64,000 nt of DNA, from NCBI RefSeq assembly GCF_001306035.1, contig NZ_LGCM01000060.1, positions 124,001 to 188,000 of the forward strand. Direction: 5' to 3'. Source of the DNA: Levilinea saccharolytica (GTDB lineage: Bacteria > Chloroflexota > Anaerolineae > Anaerolineales > Anaerolineaceae). The notes beneath the pieces were generated by a model. It saw only the letters and a program-made list of their open reading frames with translations. It was not told the origin of the DNA and made no database searches. Shown piece by piece: positions 26,816 to 35,660 of this stretch. The translations under genes were made by a program, and so were the position numbers. Position 1 is the first letter of the stretch; every line of letters begins with the position of its first letter.

Positions 26816-27268
26816 ATGACATTCCCCACCGTGAGCGGCTCCAATTTACTCCGCGAAAAGAAAACCCTCCCCCAGGATTTTCTGGGCGAGCTCAACCTGC
26901 TGTTCATCCCCTTCCAACAGTGGCAGCAGCGGGAAGTGGATTCCTGGTTAGGCCTGGCCAGCCAGTTGGAGCAGCAGCACAGCAGCCTGGCCGCCTACGA
27001 GCTGCCCACCATTGAAGACCGCAATGCGTTTTCCAAACTGTTCATCAACGAAGGCATGCGCGCCGGCATTCCCAACCCGAAAACCCGCCAGCGCACCATC
27101 ACCCTCTATCTGGATAAGGCCGATTTCCGCGCCGCGCTGAACATGCCGGATGAGGAGCATATTTACGTCCTGCTGGTGGACCGCCAGGGCAAAGAGCTGT
27201 TTCGCGCCCGCGGCCCCTACAGCCCCGAGGCCGAAACCGCCTTGCGCCAAATCCTTGCGCAGGGATAA
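26816..27268 (+). CDS. Thioredoxin-fold protein, ATP10/peroxiredoxin-like
   Basis: This 150-residue protein reads FPTVSGSNLLREKKTLPQDF then GELNLLFIPFQQWQQREVDS, the shape of a thioredoxin-like domain that has lost the CxxC. It ends with YVLLVDRQGKELFRARG, a typical final strand pair. No cysteine pair, signal peptide or membrane helix is present, so a redox role is doubtful. I chose the ATG at 26816 because upstream codons look non-coding. It is followed after 16 bp by the tocopherol-cyclase-like gene, so the two are probably co-transcribed. The function is not established. Confidence 0.65.
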   Translation: MTFPTVSGSNLLREKKTLPQDFLGELNLLFIPFQQWQQREVDSWLGLASQLEQQHSSLAAYELPTIEDRNAFSKLFINEGMRAGIPNPKTRQRTITLYLDKADFRAALNMPDEEHIYVLLVDRQGKELFRARGPYSPEAETALRQILAQG

Positions 27269-27284
27269 CCCCAGAAAGGTCGCC

Positions 27285-28253
27285 GTGTCCATTCATTCCA
27301 CCCTTAACCCCGGCATCTATCACGGTTTCAAACGAAAGCCGCCCTTTTTTGAAGGCTGGTATTACAAGCTGGTCAGCGCAGATGAGCGCCATAAGGTGGC
27401 CGTCATCCCTGGGGTGATTTTGGGGCGGGATGAGCATGCCTTTGTGCAGGTGCTGGACAGCGCCCAGGATACGGCCGGCTATCTCAAGTTCCCCGCTGCG
27501 GATTTCCGAGCAGACGACCAGCGCTTCGCGATCGAGATCGGCGAAAACCGCTTCGACGACCGCCACCTGCACCTCGCGCTGGATCATCCCCACTGGCAGC
27601 TCACCGGTGACGTTCACCTGGGCCCCCTCGACCCTTGGCCGGTGACCTGGTCTTCGCCCGGCATCATGGGCTGGTATGCCTGGGTGCCGCGCATGGAATG
27701 TTATCACGGGGTGCTCAGCTTTTCCCATTCTCTGCAGGGCACGCTGACCCTCAACGGCAAAGTCATGGATTTCAGCGGCGGCCGCGGCTACATCGAGAAG
27801 GACTGGGGACAGTCCTTCCCCGCCGCCTGGATCTGGTGTCAGAGCAACCATTTCGCCAACCCCTCCGCCTGCCTCACCGCCTCCGTGGCCGTTATCCCCT
27901 GGGTGGGCAGAGCCTTCCGGGGGTTCATCGTCGGCCTGATGCTCGACGGCCAACTGCACCGTTTTGCCACCTACAGCGGCGCGCGCATCGAATCTCTGGC
28001 CATTTTCGACGAGCATGTGGATTGGGTGCTGCGAAACCGCCAATCCCGCCTGATCCTCAAAGCCTGCCGCGTTCAGGGCGGCTTGCTGCGCGGACCCACC
28101 CGCCTGGATATGGGCCAGCGCGTGCTGGAAACCCTGAACGCCACCGTCCACGTGCGCCTGGAAACCCTGCAAGGTCAGGTGCTGTTTGATGAAGTCGGCG
28201 CCCACACCGGCCTGGAAGTGATGGGCGACCTGCCGCGCCTGCTGCGGGGCTGA
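27285..28253 (+). CDS. Tocopherol cyclase-like family protein
   Basis: The 322-residue product matches the tocopherol cyclase (VTE1-like) family: PPFFEGWYYKLVSADERHKV near the start, AWVPRMECYHGVLSFSHSL in the middle, and GRGYIEKDWGQSFPAAWIWC with QSNHF. In phototrophs this fold closes the chromanol ring of tocopherol; in other bacteria the members are uncharacterised and may act on another prenylated or lipid substrate. No prenyltransferase or quinone methyltransferase is next to it. The start is a GTG at 27285 with AAAGG five bases upstream. A 216-bp partial copy of its 3' end lies about 7 kb downstream (35214-35429). Confidence 0.85.
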   Translation: MSIHSTLNPGIYHGFKRKPPFFEGWYYKLVSADERHKVAVIPGVILGRDEHAFVQVLDSAQDTAGYLKFPAADFRADDQRFAIEIGENRFDDRHLHLALDHPHWQLTGDVHLGPLDPWPVTWSSPGIMGWYAWVPRMECYHGVLSFSHSLQGTLTLNGKVMDFSGGRGYIEKDWGQSFPAAWIWCQSNHFANPSACLTASVAVIPWVGRAFRGFIVGLMLDGQLHRFATYSGARIESLAIFDEHVDWVLRNRQSRLILKACRVQGGLLRGPTRLDMGQRVLETLNATVHVRLETLQGQVLFDEVGAHTGLEVMGDLPRLLRG

Positions 28254-28362
28254 GCGATACGGTCAACACCGCGTCTTGTCATCGGCGCCCAGCCACCCAT
28301 AAATTCTCCTTCGGTTTTCCATATCCCGCTGCAAATCGGCGCGATGTATAATCAAGCTCAGA

Positions 28363-31035
28363 ATGTCCGCGCCCATTTTGGCCACAAAACTCTATATCCC
28401 CCCACCTCGCGTGGGAATGGTCGCACGCCTGCGCCTGATCGAGCGCCTAACGGCCGTCCTGACGCCCGGCTGTAAATTAGCCCTCATCTCGGCCCCCGCC
28501 GGCTTCGGGAAATCCACCCTGGTCAGCGAATGGCTGGCTGCGGTGAAAATTCCCATCGCCTGGCTGTCATTGGACGAAAGGGATGGGGACCCGGCGCAGT
28601 TCATCACCTATCTCGTCGAGGCCTTACAGAAGGTCACCCCAGGTATCGGCGGCAGCCTGCAGGCAGCGCTCCAATCCCCGCAGCCCCTGCCCATCGAAAA
28701 CATTCTGACCCTGCTGATCAATGAAATCTCGCTGATCGAAGGTGATTTCCTGATCGTCCTGGACGATTACCACTGGGTCGATTCGCCGCCGGTGGATCAG
28801 GCCCTGGCTTTCCTGATCGACCATCAGCCGCCGCAAATGCACCTGGTTATCACCACTCGCGAAGATCCCAACCTGCCCCTGGCCCGTCTCCGCGCCAGAA
28901 GGCACTGCATCGAGCTGCGCGCCGCCGATCTGCGCTTTTCTGCCAGCGAAACTGCGGAATTTCTGAATCGCATCATGAAATTGAGCCTTTCTGAACGGGA
29001 AATCAACGCGCTGGAAACCCGCACCGAAGGCTGGATCGCCGGGCTGCAAATGGCCGCGCTCTCCATGCAGGGGCAGGCAGACACCGCCAGTTTCATCAAA
29101 TCCTTCACCGGCAGCCACCGCTTTGTCCTGGATTACCTCATGGAAGAGGTGCTCAACCGTCAGCCTCCCGCGGTTCAGTCCTTCCTGCTGCGCACTTCCA
29201 TTCTGGATCGTTTATGCGGCCCCCTCTGCGGTGCGGTGCTGGGCGCCTCCCCCGCCCTGGGTCAGGAAACGCTGGAGTATCTCGAACGCGCCAACCTGTT
29301 CATTGTCTCCCTTGATCAGGAACGGCGCTGGTATCGCTACCATCACCTCTTTAGCGACCTGCTGCGCCAACGGTTGGGTCAGCCCCAAGAGCTTGCCGAG
29401 GATCATCTGCGTGCCAGCGTCTGGTATGAAGCCAACCATGATCTGGCCGAAGCCTTTCAGCATGCTCTGGCCGCGGGTGATTTCGTCCGCGCCGCCCACC
29501 TGACAGAAGCGGCTTGGCAGGGCATGGAACGTAATTTCCAGACCACCGCCTGGTTGGGCTGGGTGAAAAAGCTGCCCCCGGAGGCCGTGCGTTCCCATCC
29601 CTGGTTGTGCGTCCATATTGGATGGGCCTATTCGGACATCGGCGAGTTGGAACCCAGCGAAACCCATCTGCAATACGCCGAGCGCGCCCTGGCAGAAGCC
29701 GCAGAGTCTCAAGATTTCCAGGCCATCCCCACCAACATCGCCCTGATCCGCGCGGGGAACGCCCAGATCGAAGGCAACCTGCCCGAAACGGTGCGCTATG
29801 CCAAATTGGCCCTTCAGCTCATTCCCAAAGGTGAACTGTTGATCCGTTCGCAGGCGGCCATCACCTTGGGCTTCACCCAGTGGGCCGTCGGTGAGGTAGA
29901 AGCCTCGCTGCAGGCCATGTTGACCTGGATGGATGAAATGCAGCAGCTGGGCAATCAAATGTATGTGATCGCCAGCGCTTTTGTGGTGGCAGACATGCAG
30001 GGGATCTTGGGACATCTGGGCGAAGCGGAAAAAGCGCTTCAGCAAACCCTACAAAAAGCTGCGGCGCTGGGGCCTGAGGCCGAAGTGGTGACTGCCCATC
30101 ATCACCTGGGGCTGGCCATGCTTGCCCATGAACGCGGCGACGATGCCGAAAGGGATCTGCGCCTGCAAAAAGCCGCCGAGCTGGGGCCGCACACCACCCT
30201 GATTGACTGGCAGTACCGCTGGGGGTTGGCTCGGGCTCGGCTCAAAGAATCCGCCGGGGAATGGGATGCCGCGCTCCAGGCGCTGGACGAAGCCAGGCAG
30301 GGGTACATTAAAAATCCTATCCCCATCCTGCAGCCCATCGAGTCTCGCAAAGCGCGCATCCATCTCAAACAGGGGCGCGTGGATCAGGCCCAGGCATGGG
30401 CGCGCGAACGCGGCCTATCCGTAACAGATCCGGTGAATTATCTCTGTGAATATGAAGTTCTCACCCTGGTGCGAGTTCGCCTGGCAGAAGGCTCTCTGCA
30501 AGGGGTCGGCGGATTGCTGGAACGCCTGCTTGCCCTGGCTGAAACGCAGAAACGCACAGGCAGCCTGATTGAGATTCTGCTGACTCAAGCCCTCGTGTAC
30601 CAGGCGCAGGGCAGCCCTCCCCAAGCCAGTCTCGCCCTGGAGCGTGCCCTGACCCTGGCGGAGCCAGAGAGCTACTTGCGCATCTTTATAGATGAAGGCC
30701 AGGCCCTGCGCGCATTGATCGAAAAACTGCCGCGCAGCCGAGACTATCCGCTGAAAAGCTATGCGGATTGGCTTTTGGTTGCCTTTGCCTCATCAGCGGC
30801 CGCGCCAAAATCAACAGCCGCGCGTCAAAAATACAATACCGCCGAGCCTTTGAGTGAGCGGGAGTTAGAAGTGCTCAAGCTGCTCCGCAGCGAACTGAGC
30901 GGCCCAGAGATGGCCGCACACCTGGTGGTGTCGCTGAACACCCTGCGCACCCACACAAAGAACATTTTCAACAAATTGGGGGTCACCAACCGACGCGCGG
31001 CAGTGCGCCGCGCCGAGGAACTTGAACTGTTCTAG
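28363..31035 (+). CDS. MalT-like LuxR-family ATP-dependent transcriptional regulator
   Basis: This 890-residue protein is a signal-transduction ATPase of the STAND class. An N-terminal ATPase has Walker A (GFGKST, residues 47-52) and a Walker B-like FLIVLDDYHW. A winged-helix region and a long TPR-type helical array follow (about 350-800). A C-terminal LuxR helix-turn-helix closes it: EPLSERELEVLKLLRSELSG then NTLRTHTKNIFNKLGVTNRR. Such proteins bind an inducer through the helical array and activate transcription. The target is probably the downstream membrane-protein genes, but this is positional inference. It ends at an intrinsic terminator. Confidence 0.93.
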   Translation: MSAPILATKLYIPPPRVGMVARLRLIERLTAVLTPGCKLALISAPAGFGKSTLVSEWLAAVKIPIAWLSLDERDGDPAQFITYLVEALQKVTPGIGGSLQAALQSPQPLPIENILTLLINEISLIEGDFLIVLDDYHWVDSPPVDQALAFLIDHQPPQMHLVITTREDPNLPLARLRARRHCIELRAADLRFSASETAEFLNRIMKLSLSEREINALETRTEGWIAGLQMAALSMQGQADTASFIKSFTGSHRFVLDYLMEEVLNRQPPAVQSFLLRTSILDRLCGPLCGAVLGASPALGQETLEYLERANLFIVSLDQERRWYRYHHLFSDLLRQRLGQPQELAEDHLRASVWYEANHDLAEAFQHALAAGDFVRAAHLTEAAWQGMERNFQTTAWLGWVKKLPPEAVRSHPWLCVHIGWAYSDIGELEPSETHLQYAERALAEAAESQDFQAIPTNIALIRAGNAQIEGNLPETVRYAKLALQLIPKGELLIRSQAAITLGFTQWAVGEVEASLQAMLTWMDEMQQLGNQMYVIASAFVVADMQGILGHLGEAEKALQQTLQKAAALGPEAEVVTAHHHLGLAMLAHERGDDAERDLRLQKAAELGPHTTLIDWQYRWGLARARLKESAGEWDAALQALDEARQGYIKNPIPILQPIESRKARIHLKQGRVDQAQAWARERGLSVTDPVNYLCEYEVLTLVRVRLAEGSLQGVGGLLERLLALAETQKRTGSLIEILLTQALVYQAQGSPPQASLALERALTLAEPESYLRIFIDEGQALRALIEKLPRSRDYPLKSYADWLLVAFASSAAAPKSTAARQKYNTAEPLSERELEVLKLLRSELSGPEMAAHLVVSLNTLRTHTKNIFNKLGVTNRRAAVRRAEELELF

Positions 31036-31056
31036 CTGATTCAGCATCGTTTCCGC

Positions 31057-31097
31057 AGCCCTGGCCGGTGGCTTCTGCCGCCCGCCGGGGCTTTTTT
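31057..31097 (+). terminator. Rho-independent terminator after the LuxR gene
   Basis: A GC-rich stem (AGCCCTGGC pairing with GCCGGGGCT, extended inward by GGTGGC/GCCGCC with wobble pairs) is followed by six T residues, starting 21 bases past the LuxR stop codon. Confidence 0.7.
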
Positions 31098-31237
31098 GAT
31101 TCAACAATCACCACATGCCTCACAACATATGGTGATGACGCCTCACCACATCCGGCAGTATCCTATCGGCAGGTCAAAAACGATTGAAAGCAGGCCGCTT
31201 GATACCTGGATTTTATCCAGCAAAGCAAGGATAGGAA

Positions 31238-31810
31238 ATGGACACCAGCACCACCCCTGCAAATATCTCTGCAATGAACGGCCCACAGCCTTCTTTCCGA
31301 TCAATCCTCTATCGGACGGTGGTTACGCATACGGTCACGTATTTTGCGGTCGGGGTGGCCGCCTCGCTTCTCTTTGGATATGCCGATCGGATGATCCGGC
31401 CCGATGTAGCCCCGATCGTCCGAAAAATGACGGATCCAATCCTCATCGCCAGCCCATTGTTCCAGCCCTTGCGGGCGGCATTATTCGCGGTTGTGTTTTA
31501 CCTGCTGCGAGATGTCTTATTCAATAACCGAAAAGGCTGGCTGATCCTGTGGTGTATGCTCGTCGTTTTTGGCGTCCTTGCACCGTTTTCAGCCAGCTGG
31601 GGAGGCATGGAGGGGATGATCTTTTTCAATCTGCCTTTAGGCGATCATCTCGCCGGTTGGCCGGAGGTGTTTACACAGACCTTGCTTTTATCCGTGCTTC
31701 TCACCTATTGGGCAGATCATCCCCAGAGCAAGCGTCTTCAGGTCATTTTGCTGGTGGGTTTCGTTCTGACCGTGCTGCTGCCGGTATTGGCGTTGTTAAC
31801 GGCCGGATAA
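31238..31810 (+). CDS. Hypothetical integral membrane protein
   Basis: This 190-residue protein is not one I recognise. It has about five hydrophobic segments (near 30-50, 75-95, 103-120, 140-158 and 168-188) separated by short loops, and a soluble first 20 residues (DTSTTPANISAMNG). An AGGATAGGAA stretch precedes the ATG. The first residues resemble those of the next gene's product (NTSTTPAKK), although the rest does not obviously align. It is the first of a run of small membrane-protein genes downstream of the MalT-like regulator. Confidence 0.6.
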   Translation: MDTSTTPANISAMNGPQPSFRSILYRTVVTHTVTYFAVGVAASLLFGYADRMIRPDVAPIVRKMTDPILIASPLFQPLRAALFAVVFYLLRDVLFNNRKGWLILWCMLVVFGVLAPFSASWGGMEGMIFFNLPLGDHLAGWPEVFTQTLLLSVLLTYWADHPQSKRLQVILLVGFVLTVLLPVLALLTAG

Positions 31811-31977
31811 GCAGCTTCTGCGGCCGTCATCCCATGCTGCGCTTTTTCAGCGAACTGCCTGGGAAAGTCCTCGCTCTACAGATGACCGCCGGCAATGGAT
31901 TCAAAAACAGGTTCTGACCTCAACCAGCAGTTCGATTCACATCAAGTCATGTAAATTGCTTCACAAAAGGAGAAAAA

Positions 31978-32406
31978 ATGAACACAAGCACAACCCCCGC
32001 TAAAAAACTGGATACCAAAGTCCTGCTTTCCACCCTGTGGATCGTGGTGATGATCAACATGCTGAAAGCGGATATCCTCGGCGGGTTCATCCCTGGTGCT
32101 CTTGAAGAGGTGGAGAAAACCGCCGTCAGTGTGGGCGCATCCGTTCCTCAGCTGATGCTGGGCGGAGCCGTCATGGGTCAGCTCGGCATCGCCATGATCC
32201 TCCTGTCCCGCGTGCTGGACCAGCGCGTCAACCGCTGGGCCAATATCATCGTGAGCATTATCACCATCGCTTATATCTGGGGCGGCATGTCGACCTATCC
32301 CCACTACCTGTTCATCGCCAGCGTCGAGACCCTCTGCCTGCTTTTCATCCTCTGGACCGCCTGGAAATGGCGCGGCGCCGAAATCGAATCCCAATCAACC
32401 AAATAA
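31978..32406 (+). CDS. DUF6326-like small membrane protein
   Basis: The 142-residue product has four predicted helices: VLLSTLWIVVMINMLKADIL near the start, then LMLGGAVMGQLGIAMILLS, ANIIVSIITIAYIWGG and FIASVETLCLLFILWTAW. The opening block with MLKADIL..FIPG resembles the DUF6326 family of unknown function; this assignment is from memory of the pattern. A strong AAAAGGAG ribosome binding site precedes the ATG. It is followed after 10 bp by another small membrane-protein gene, so the two are likely translated from one message. Confidence 0.65.
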   Translation: MNTSTTPAKKLDTKVLLSTLWIVVMINMLKADILGGFIPGALEEVEKTAVSVGASVPQLMLGGAVMGQLGIAMILLSRVLDQRVNRWANIIVSIITIAYIWGGMSTYPHYLFIASVETLCLLFILWTAWKWRGAEIESQSTK

Positions 32407-32416
32407 GGAGAAGAAC

Positions 32417-33076
32417 ATGAAAACCTTACAAAAATCGGGCGGTATCGCCGCCCTGTACATGGCCGTCAGCCATCTGATCGGAATCGTCATCTTTCTCGTC
32501 CTCCTGGACTACCTCAGCCTCACCGACCCGGCCCAAAAGGTGGCTTTGAACGTTGAAAAGCAGGGGATTGTCTTCTCGACCAACCTGCTCATGTACGTGT
32601 TCTTTGGCTTTGCGCTCATCGTCCTGTCGCTGGCGCTGTACGACCGGCTGAAATCGGGCGCGCCGGCCCTCATGCAGGCGGCGGCCGCGGTGGGGATCGT
32701 CTGGGCCGGGTCGCTGATTGCCAGCGGTATGGTGGCTAATGCCGGTCTGTCCGCCGTCGCCGCGCTCTACGCCCAAGATCCTGCCCAGGCGGTTTTGACC
32801 TTTCAGGGGGTTGAAGCGGTCACCAACGGGTTGGGCAACGCCAATGGTGAAATCCTGGGCGGCGCCTGGACCCTGCTGGTCAGCCTGGCCGCCCTGCGCA
32901 GCGGGGGGCTTCCCAGAGCCTTGAGTATCTTCGGCCTGGTGGTCGGCGCAGTGGGTGTCGCCACGATCCTGCCTGCGCTGAATGCTGTGACTGGCGTCTT
33001 TGGCCTGGGTCAGATTCTCTGGTTCGTCGGTCTGGACATTCTGCTGCTGCGCAGCCCTTCGCGCGCGGCAGCGTAG
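32417..33076 (+). CDS. DUF4386-like membrane protein
   Basis: This 219-residue protein begins KSGGIAALYMAVSHLIGIVI and shows six hydrophobic helices, a layout close to the DUF4386 family of small multi-pass membrane proteins whose role is unknown. A TAAGGAG ribosome binding site lies before the ATG. The following gene encodes a protein of similar size and topology, so the two may be diverged paralogues or subunits of one complex. There are no recognisable catalytic residues. Confidence 0.6.
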   Translation: MKTLQKSGGIAALYMAVSHLIGIVIFLVLLDYLSLTDPAQKVALNVEKQGIVFSTNLLMYVFFGFALIVLSLALYDRLKSGAPALMQAAAAVGIVWAGSLIASGMVANAGLSAVAALYAQDPAQAVLTFQGVEAVTNGLGNANGEILGGAWTLLVSLAALRSGGLPRALSIFGLVVGAVGVATILPALNAVTGVFGLGQILWFVGLDILLLRSPSRAAA

Positions 33077-33094
33077 ATGAATGGGGAGCCTCTA

Positions 33095-33778
33095 ATGACA
33101 ACCTACCGAAAGACAGCCGTGCTGATCGGTTCCGCGTTCCTGTTTTCCAACATCACCTTCATCCTGGGCACCATTGGGATGGTGGAACCGGCCCTCGGCT
33201 CACCCAACGACCTCAGCCTGATTTCCGCGAGCCGGGCGCCGGTGGTGTTGGGCGTGCTTCTCAGCTTTGCCAATGGGCTGGCGTATGTGGGCATCGCCGC
33301 CCTCCTCTTCCCAATCCTCCGGCAGCGGTTTGAAAGCCTGGCTGTGGCCTATGTCGGCTTCAGATGCATGGAGCTGATCACCCAAATTCTAGCGGACATC
33401 AGCCCGCTGGCGCTGCTCACCCTGGCCGAGAAGGCCGGTGCGGCGGTCACGGCGCAAGGGTTGGGTGCAGTCCTGCTCGCGGAGCGTTTCTGGGCGTTTC
33501 AAATGCTCAACCTCATCTTCAGCCTAAGCGCCCTGCTGCTGAACCTCATGCTTTTCCGTTCTCGACTGATCCCTGGGTTCATTTCCATCTGGGGGTTCAC
33601 CGCCGCGGCGTTGGTGCTGCTCAGCACCGTGCTGGGTTGGTTCAGCCCCGCCCTGGGCGAATCGTTGGGCATGGTCACTGGGCTGCCCATGCTTTTGAAC
33701 GAGGTCTTCTTGGGAATCTGGCTGATCCTCCGGGGTTTCAGCCCATCTGCTATACTCAAACCAGCCTTGCAATCATGA
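33095..33778 (+). CDS. DUF4386 family membrane protein
   Basis: The start is taken at the ATG at 33095, six bases after GGGAG; an ATG at 33077 would add six residues. The 227-residue product opens TTYRKTAVLIGSAFLFSNIT, has VVLGVLLSFANGLAYVGIAA and VAYVGFRCMELITQILADIS, and seems to span the membrane six times, matching the DUF4386 pattern. The gene lies close behind the preceding one and 13 bp before an MDR oxidoreductase gene. The function is unknown; regulation by the MalT-like protein upstream is possible. Confidence 0.7.
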   Translation: MTTYRKTAVLIGSAFLFSNITFILGTIGMVEPALGSPNDLSLISASRAPVVLGVLLSFANGLAYVGIAALLFPILRQRFESLAVAYVGFRCMELITQILADISPLALLTLAEKAGAAVTAQGLGAVLLAERFWAFQMLNLIFSLSALLLNLMLFRSRLIPGFISIWGFTAAALVLLSTVLGWFSPALGESLGMVTGLPMLLNEVFLGIWLILRGFSPSAILKPALQS

Positions 33779-33791
33779 ATGGAGCGTTGAG

Positions 33792-34748
33792 ATGAAAGCT
33801 GTCGTTTACACGGAATACGGCCCGCCGGAAGTGCTGCGGTTTCAGGAAATAGAAAAACCCACCCCGCGAGACCGTGAGGTGTTGGTGCGGGTGCAGGCCA
33901 CCACTGTTACCATCGGCGATACCATCATGCGCAGCCTCAATCTGCCCGTCTCGGGCTGGCAGAAAATCATGGGCCGTCTGATCCTCGGGTGGCGCCGGCC
34001 TCGGCGGCCCATCCTTGGCATGGAACTGGCCGGAGAAATTGAGGCCGTCGGGCGGAAAGTGACCCGCTTCCAGCCCGGTGACGCCGTGTTTGCCTCAACC
34101 TTCGCCGTCCATTTCGGCGGCTATGCCGAATACAAATGCCTGCCAGAAAATGGCATGCTGGTCCTCAAACCCGCAAACCTCACCGCCGAACAGGCGGCTG
34201 GCGTACCCGGTGCAGGCATGACGGCCTGGCATTGTCTCCAGAAGGCAAAGATCCAGCCTGGGCAGAAAGTGTTGATTTACGGTGCATCCGGCGCGGTGGG
34301 AACCTATGCGGTGCAAATTGCCGGCCGCCACTTTTGTGCGGATGTGACCGGGGTGTGCAGCGGTGCCAATGCGGGCCTGGTCCAATCCATCGGGGCCAGT
34401 CAGGTGCTGGATTACACCCGGCAGGATTTTGCACTGCCCGATCAAACCTACGACGTCATCTTTGATGCGGTCGGAAAACTTTCCCCTGCGCGGGGCAAAG
34501 CGGCGCTCAAACCTGGCGGGGTCTATCTCAATGTCCATGCCGATTCAGACGGCGGCGAAAAGCGCGAATATCTGCTGCTGCTCAAGGAGCTGATCGAGGC
34601 GGGCAAAATCAGGCCTGTCATCGATCGGGTCTATCCCTTCAGCCAGATCGTGGAAGCCCACCGCTACGTGGACACGGGCCGCAAAAAAGGCTGCGTCGTT
34701 ATCCAAATCGCCCAGCCTCCTGCCAAGCCGTGTCAACAGGAGAGTTGA
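33792..34748 (+). CDS. Zinc-independent MDR oxidoreductase (quinone reductase-like)
   Basis: This 318-residue enzyme belongs to the medium-chain dehydrogenase/reductase superfamily, quinone-oxidoreductase branch. It has the N-terminal GroES-like domain (MKAVVYTEYGPPEVLRFQEI, GMELAGEIEAVGRKV, FQPGDAVFASTF) and the NAD(P)-binding motif LIYGASGAVGTYAVQIA. The zinc-binding cysteine lobe of classical alcohol dehydrogenases is missing, as expected for this branch. It probably reduces quinones or enones with NADPH. The operon context with small membrane proteins gives no clear substrate. Confidence 0.9.
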   Translation: MKAVVYTEYGPPEVLRFQEIEKPTPRDREVLVRVQATTVTIGDTIMRSLNLPVSGWQKIMGRLILGWRRPRRPILGMELAGEIEAVGRKVTRFQPGDAVFASTFAVHFGGYAEYKCLPENGMLVLKPANLTAEQAAGVPGAGMTAWHCLQKAKIQPGQKVLIYGASGAVGTYAVQIAGRHFCADVTGVCSGANAGLVQSIGASQVLDYTRQDFALPDQTYDVIFDAVGKLSPARGKAALKPGGVYLNVHADSDGGEKREYLLLLKELIEAGKIRPVIDRVYPFSQIVEAHRYVDTGRKKGCVVIQIAQPPAKPCQQES

Positions 34749-34889
34749 CCCTCCAGAAATGGGCCGTTGAATTCGGCGTTTTGTGCGTGTGATCTCTGAT
34801 CACGGCGGCCAAGGCGGCCTTTCGATAAATTGTCATCGGGCGCCGCACATTCTCATATGGCGGCAGCATGAACCGGCTGAAAGGCTCAC

Positions 34890-35168
34890 ATGAAAGCAAA
34901 GTCAAGCGAACCCGAACCCCAATCCACTCCAGATCAACCCGCGGTCTATGAAATCCGAATCATGGGGCATCTGGACAGTCAATGGGCAGACTGGTTAGGC
35001 GGCCTGACCCTCACGCTGGATCAGGATGATACCCTCATCACCGCTGTGGTGGCAGATCAAGCTGCGTTGTTTGGGCTGCTCCGAAAAGTGCGCGATTCTG
35101 GCTTACCGCTCCGATCTGTAAACCGGATGGCCGCCCCAGCGGACCGCCCCGAGGATCCAATTGAGTAA
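34890..35168 (+). CDS. Conserved-looking small protein of unknown function
   Basis: The 92-residue product is not one I can name. The core reads YEIRIMGHLDSQWADWLGGL then TLDQDDTLITAVVADQAALF and LLRKVRDSGLPLRSVNR; the alternating strand and helix pattern suggests a compact alpha/beta domain. I have seen similar small open frames beside MDR or LuxR genes in Chloroflexota-type genomes, but I attach no function. It has acidic tails at both ends and no membrane segment. It lies about 140 bp after the MDR gene and shortly before the partial tocopherol-cyclase copy. Confidence 0.6.
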   Translation: MKAKSSEPEPQSTPDQPAVYEIRIMGHLDSQWADWLGGLTLTLDQDDTLITAVVADQAALFGLLRKVRDSGLPLRSVNRMAAPADRPEDPIE

Positions 35169-35213
35169 AGGATAGAAAGCCCACAGCCCTCACGATCTGC
35201 GCATGGCCCGATC

Positions 35214-35429
35214 CGCCAATCCCGCCAGATCCTCAAAGCCTGCCGTGTTCAGGGCGATTTGCTGCGTGGCCCCACTCACCTGGATATGGGCCAGCGCGTG
35301 CTGGAAGCCCTCAACGCCACCGTACACGTGTGGCTGGAAACCCTGCAAGGTCAGGTGGTCTTTAATGAGGTCGGCGCCCACACCGGCCTGGAAGTGATGG
35401 GTGACCTGCCGCGCCTGCTGCGGGGCTGA
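35214..35429 (+). pseudogene. Truncated copy of the tocopherol-cyclase-like gene (3' end)
   Basis: These 216 bases align without gaps to 28038-28253, the 3' end of the tocopherol-cyclase-like gene, with about 18 mismatches counted by eye. The reading frame is still open and ends at the same stop codon (GDLPRLLRG then stop), giving 71 codons with about seven amino-acid differences. There is no in-frame start or upstream domain, so it should not make a working enzyme. Confidence 0.92.
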
Positions 35430-35570
35430 CCGAGCAGACTTTTTCCATGCGTGCATGTCCAGAACAGTTGATTTGGCGGCATGAGAACCATCTCATGTCC
35501 GCCTCTTTTGCTTTTTCCCCATGACGACTTGGATCCCAAATGCTTTTGCTACAGGGAACGGGTTGCTCTC

Positions 35571-35598
35571 TTGACAGATCCCGCGAAAACGGTATAAT
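35571..35598 (+). promoter_or_regulatory. Sigma-70-type promoter of the MFS gene
   Basis: TTGACA at 35571-35576 and TATAAT at 35593-35598 are both perfect consensus hexamers, separated by 16 bases. The TetR-type operator lies just downstream and covers the expected transcription start. Confidence 0.85.
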
Positions 35599-35607
35599 CC
35601 ACACAAC

Positions 35608-35625
35608 TTACCGACCGGTCGGTAA
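35608..35625. promoter_or_regulatory. TetR-type operator
   Basis: TTACCGACCGGTCGGTAA is a perfect 18-bp palindrome placed ten bases after the -10 box. Its form matches known operators of TetR/AcrR repressors. The TetR gene at 37090 is the likely binder, giving repression of the MFS gene and of itself. Confidence 0.85.
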
Positions 35626-35660
35626 CTCAATCAATCATAATGGTTTTTCAGGAGACTGAA

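Noticed and set aside
27099-28205. Minus-strand open frame of 368 codons
   Set aside because: It is antisense to the tocopherol-cyclase-like gene; its product is low-complexity and without motifs.
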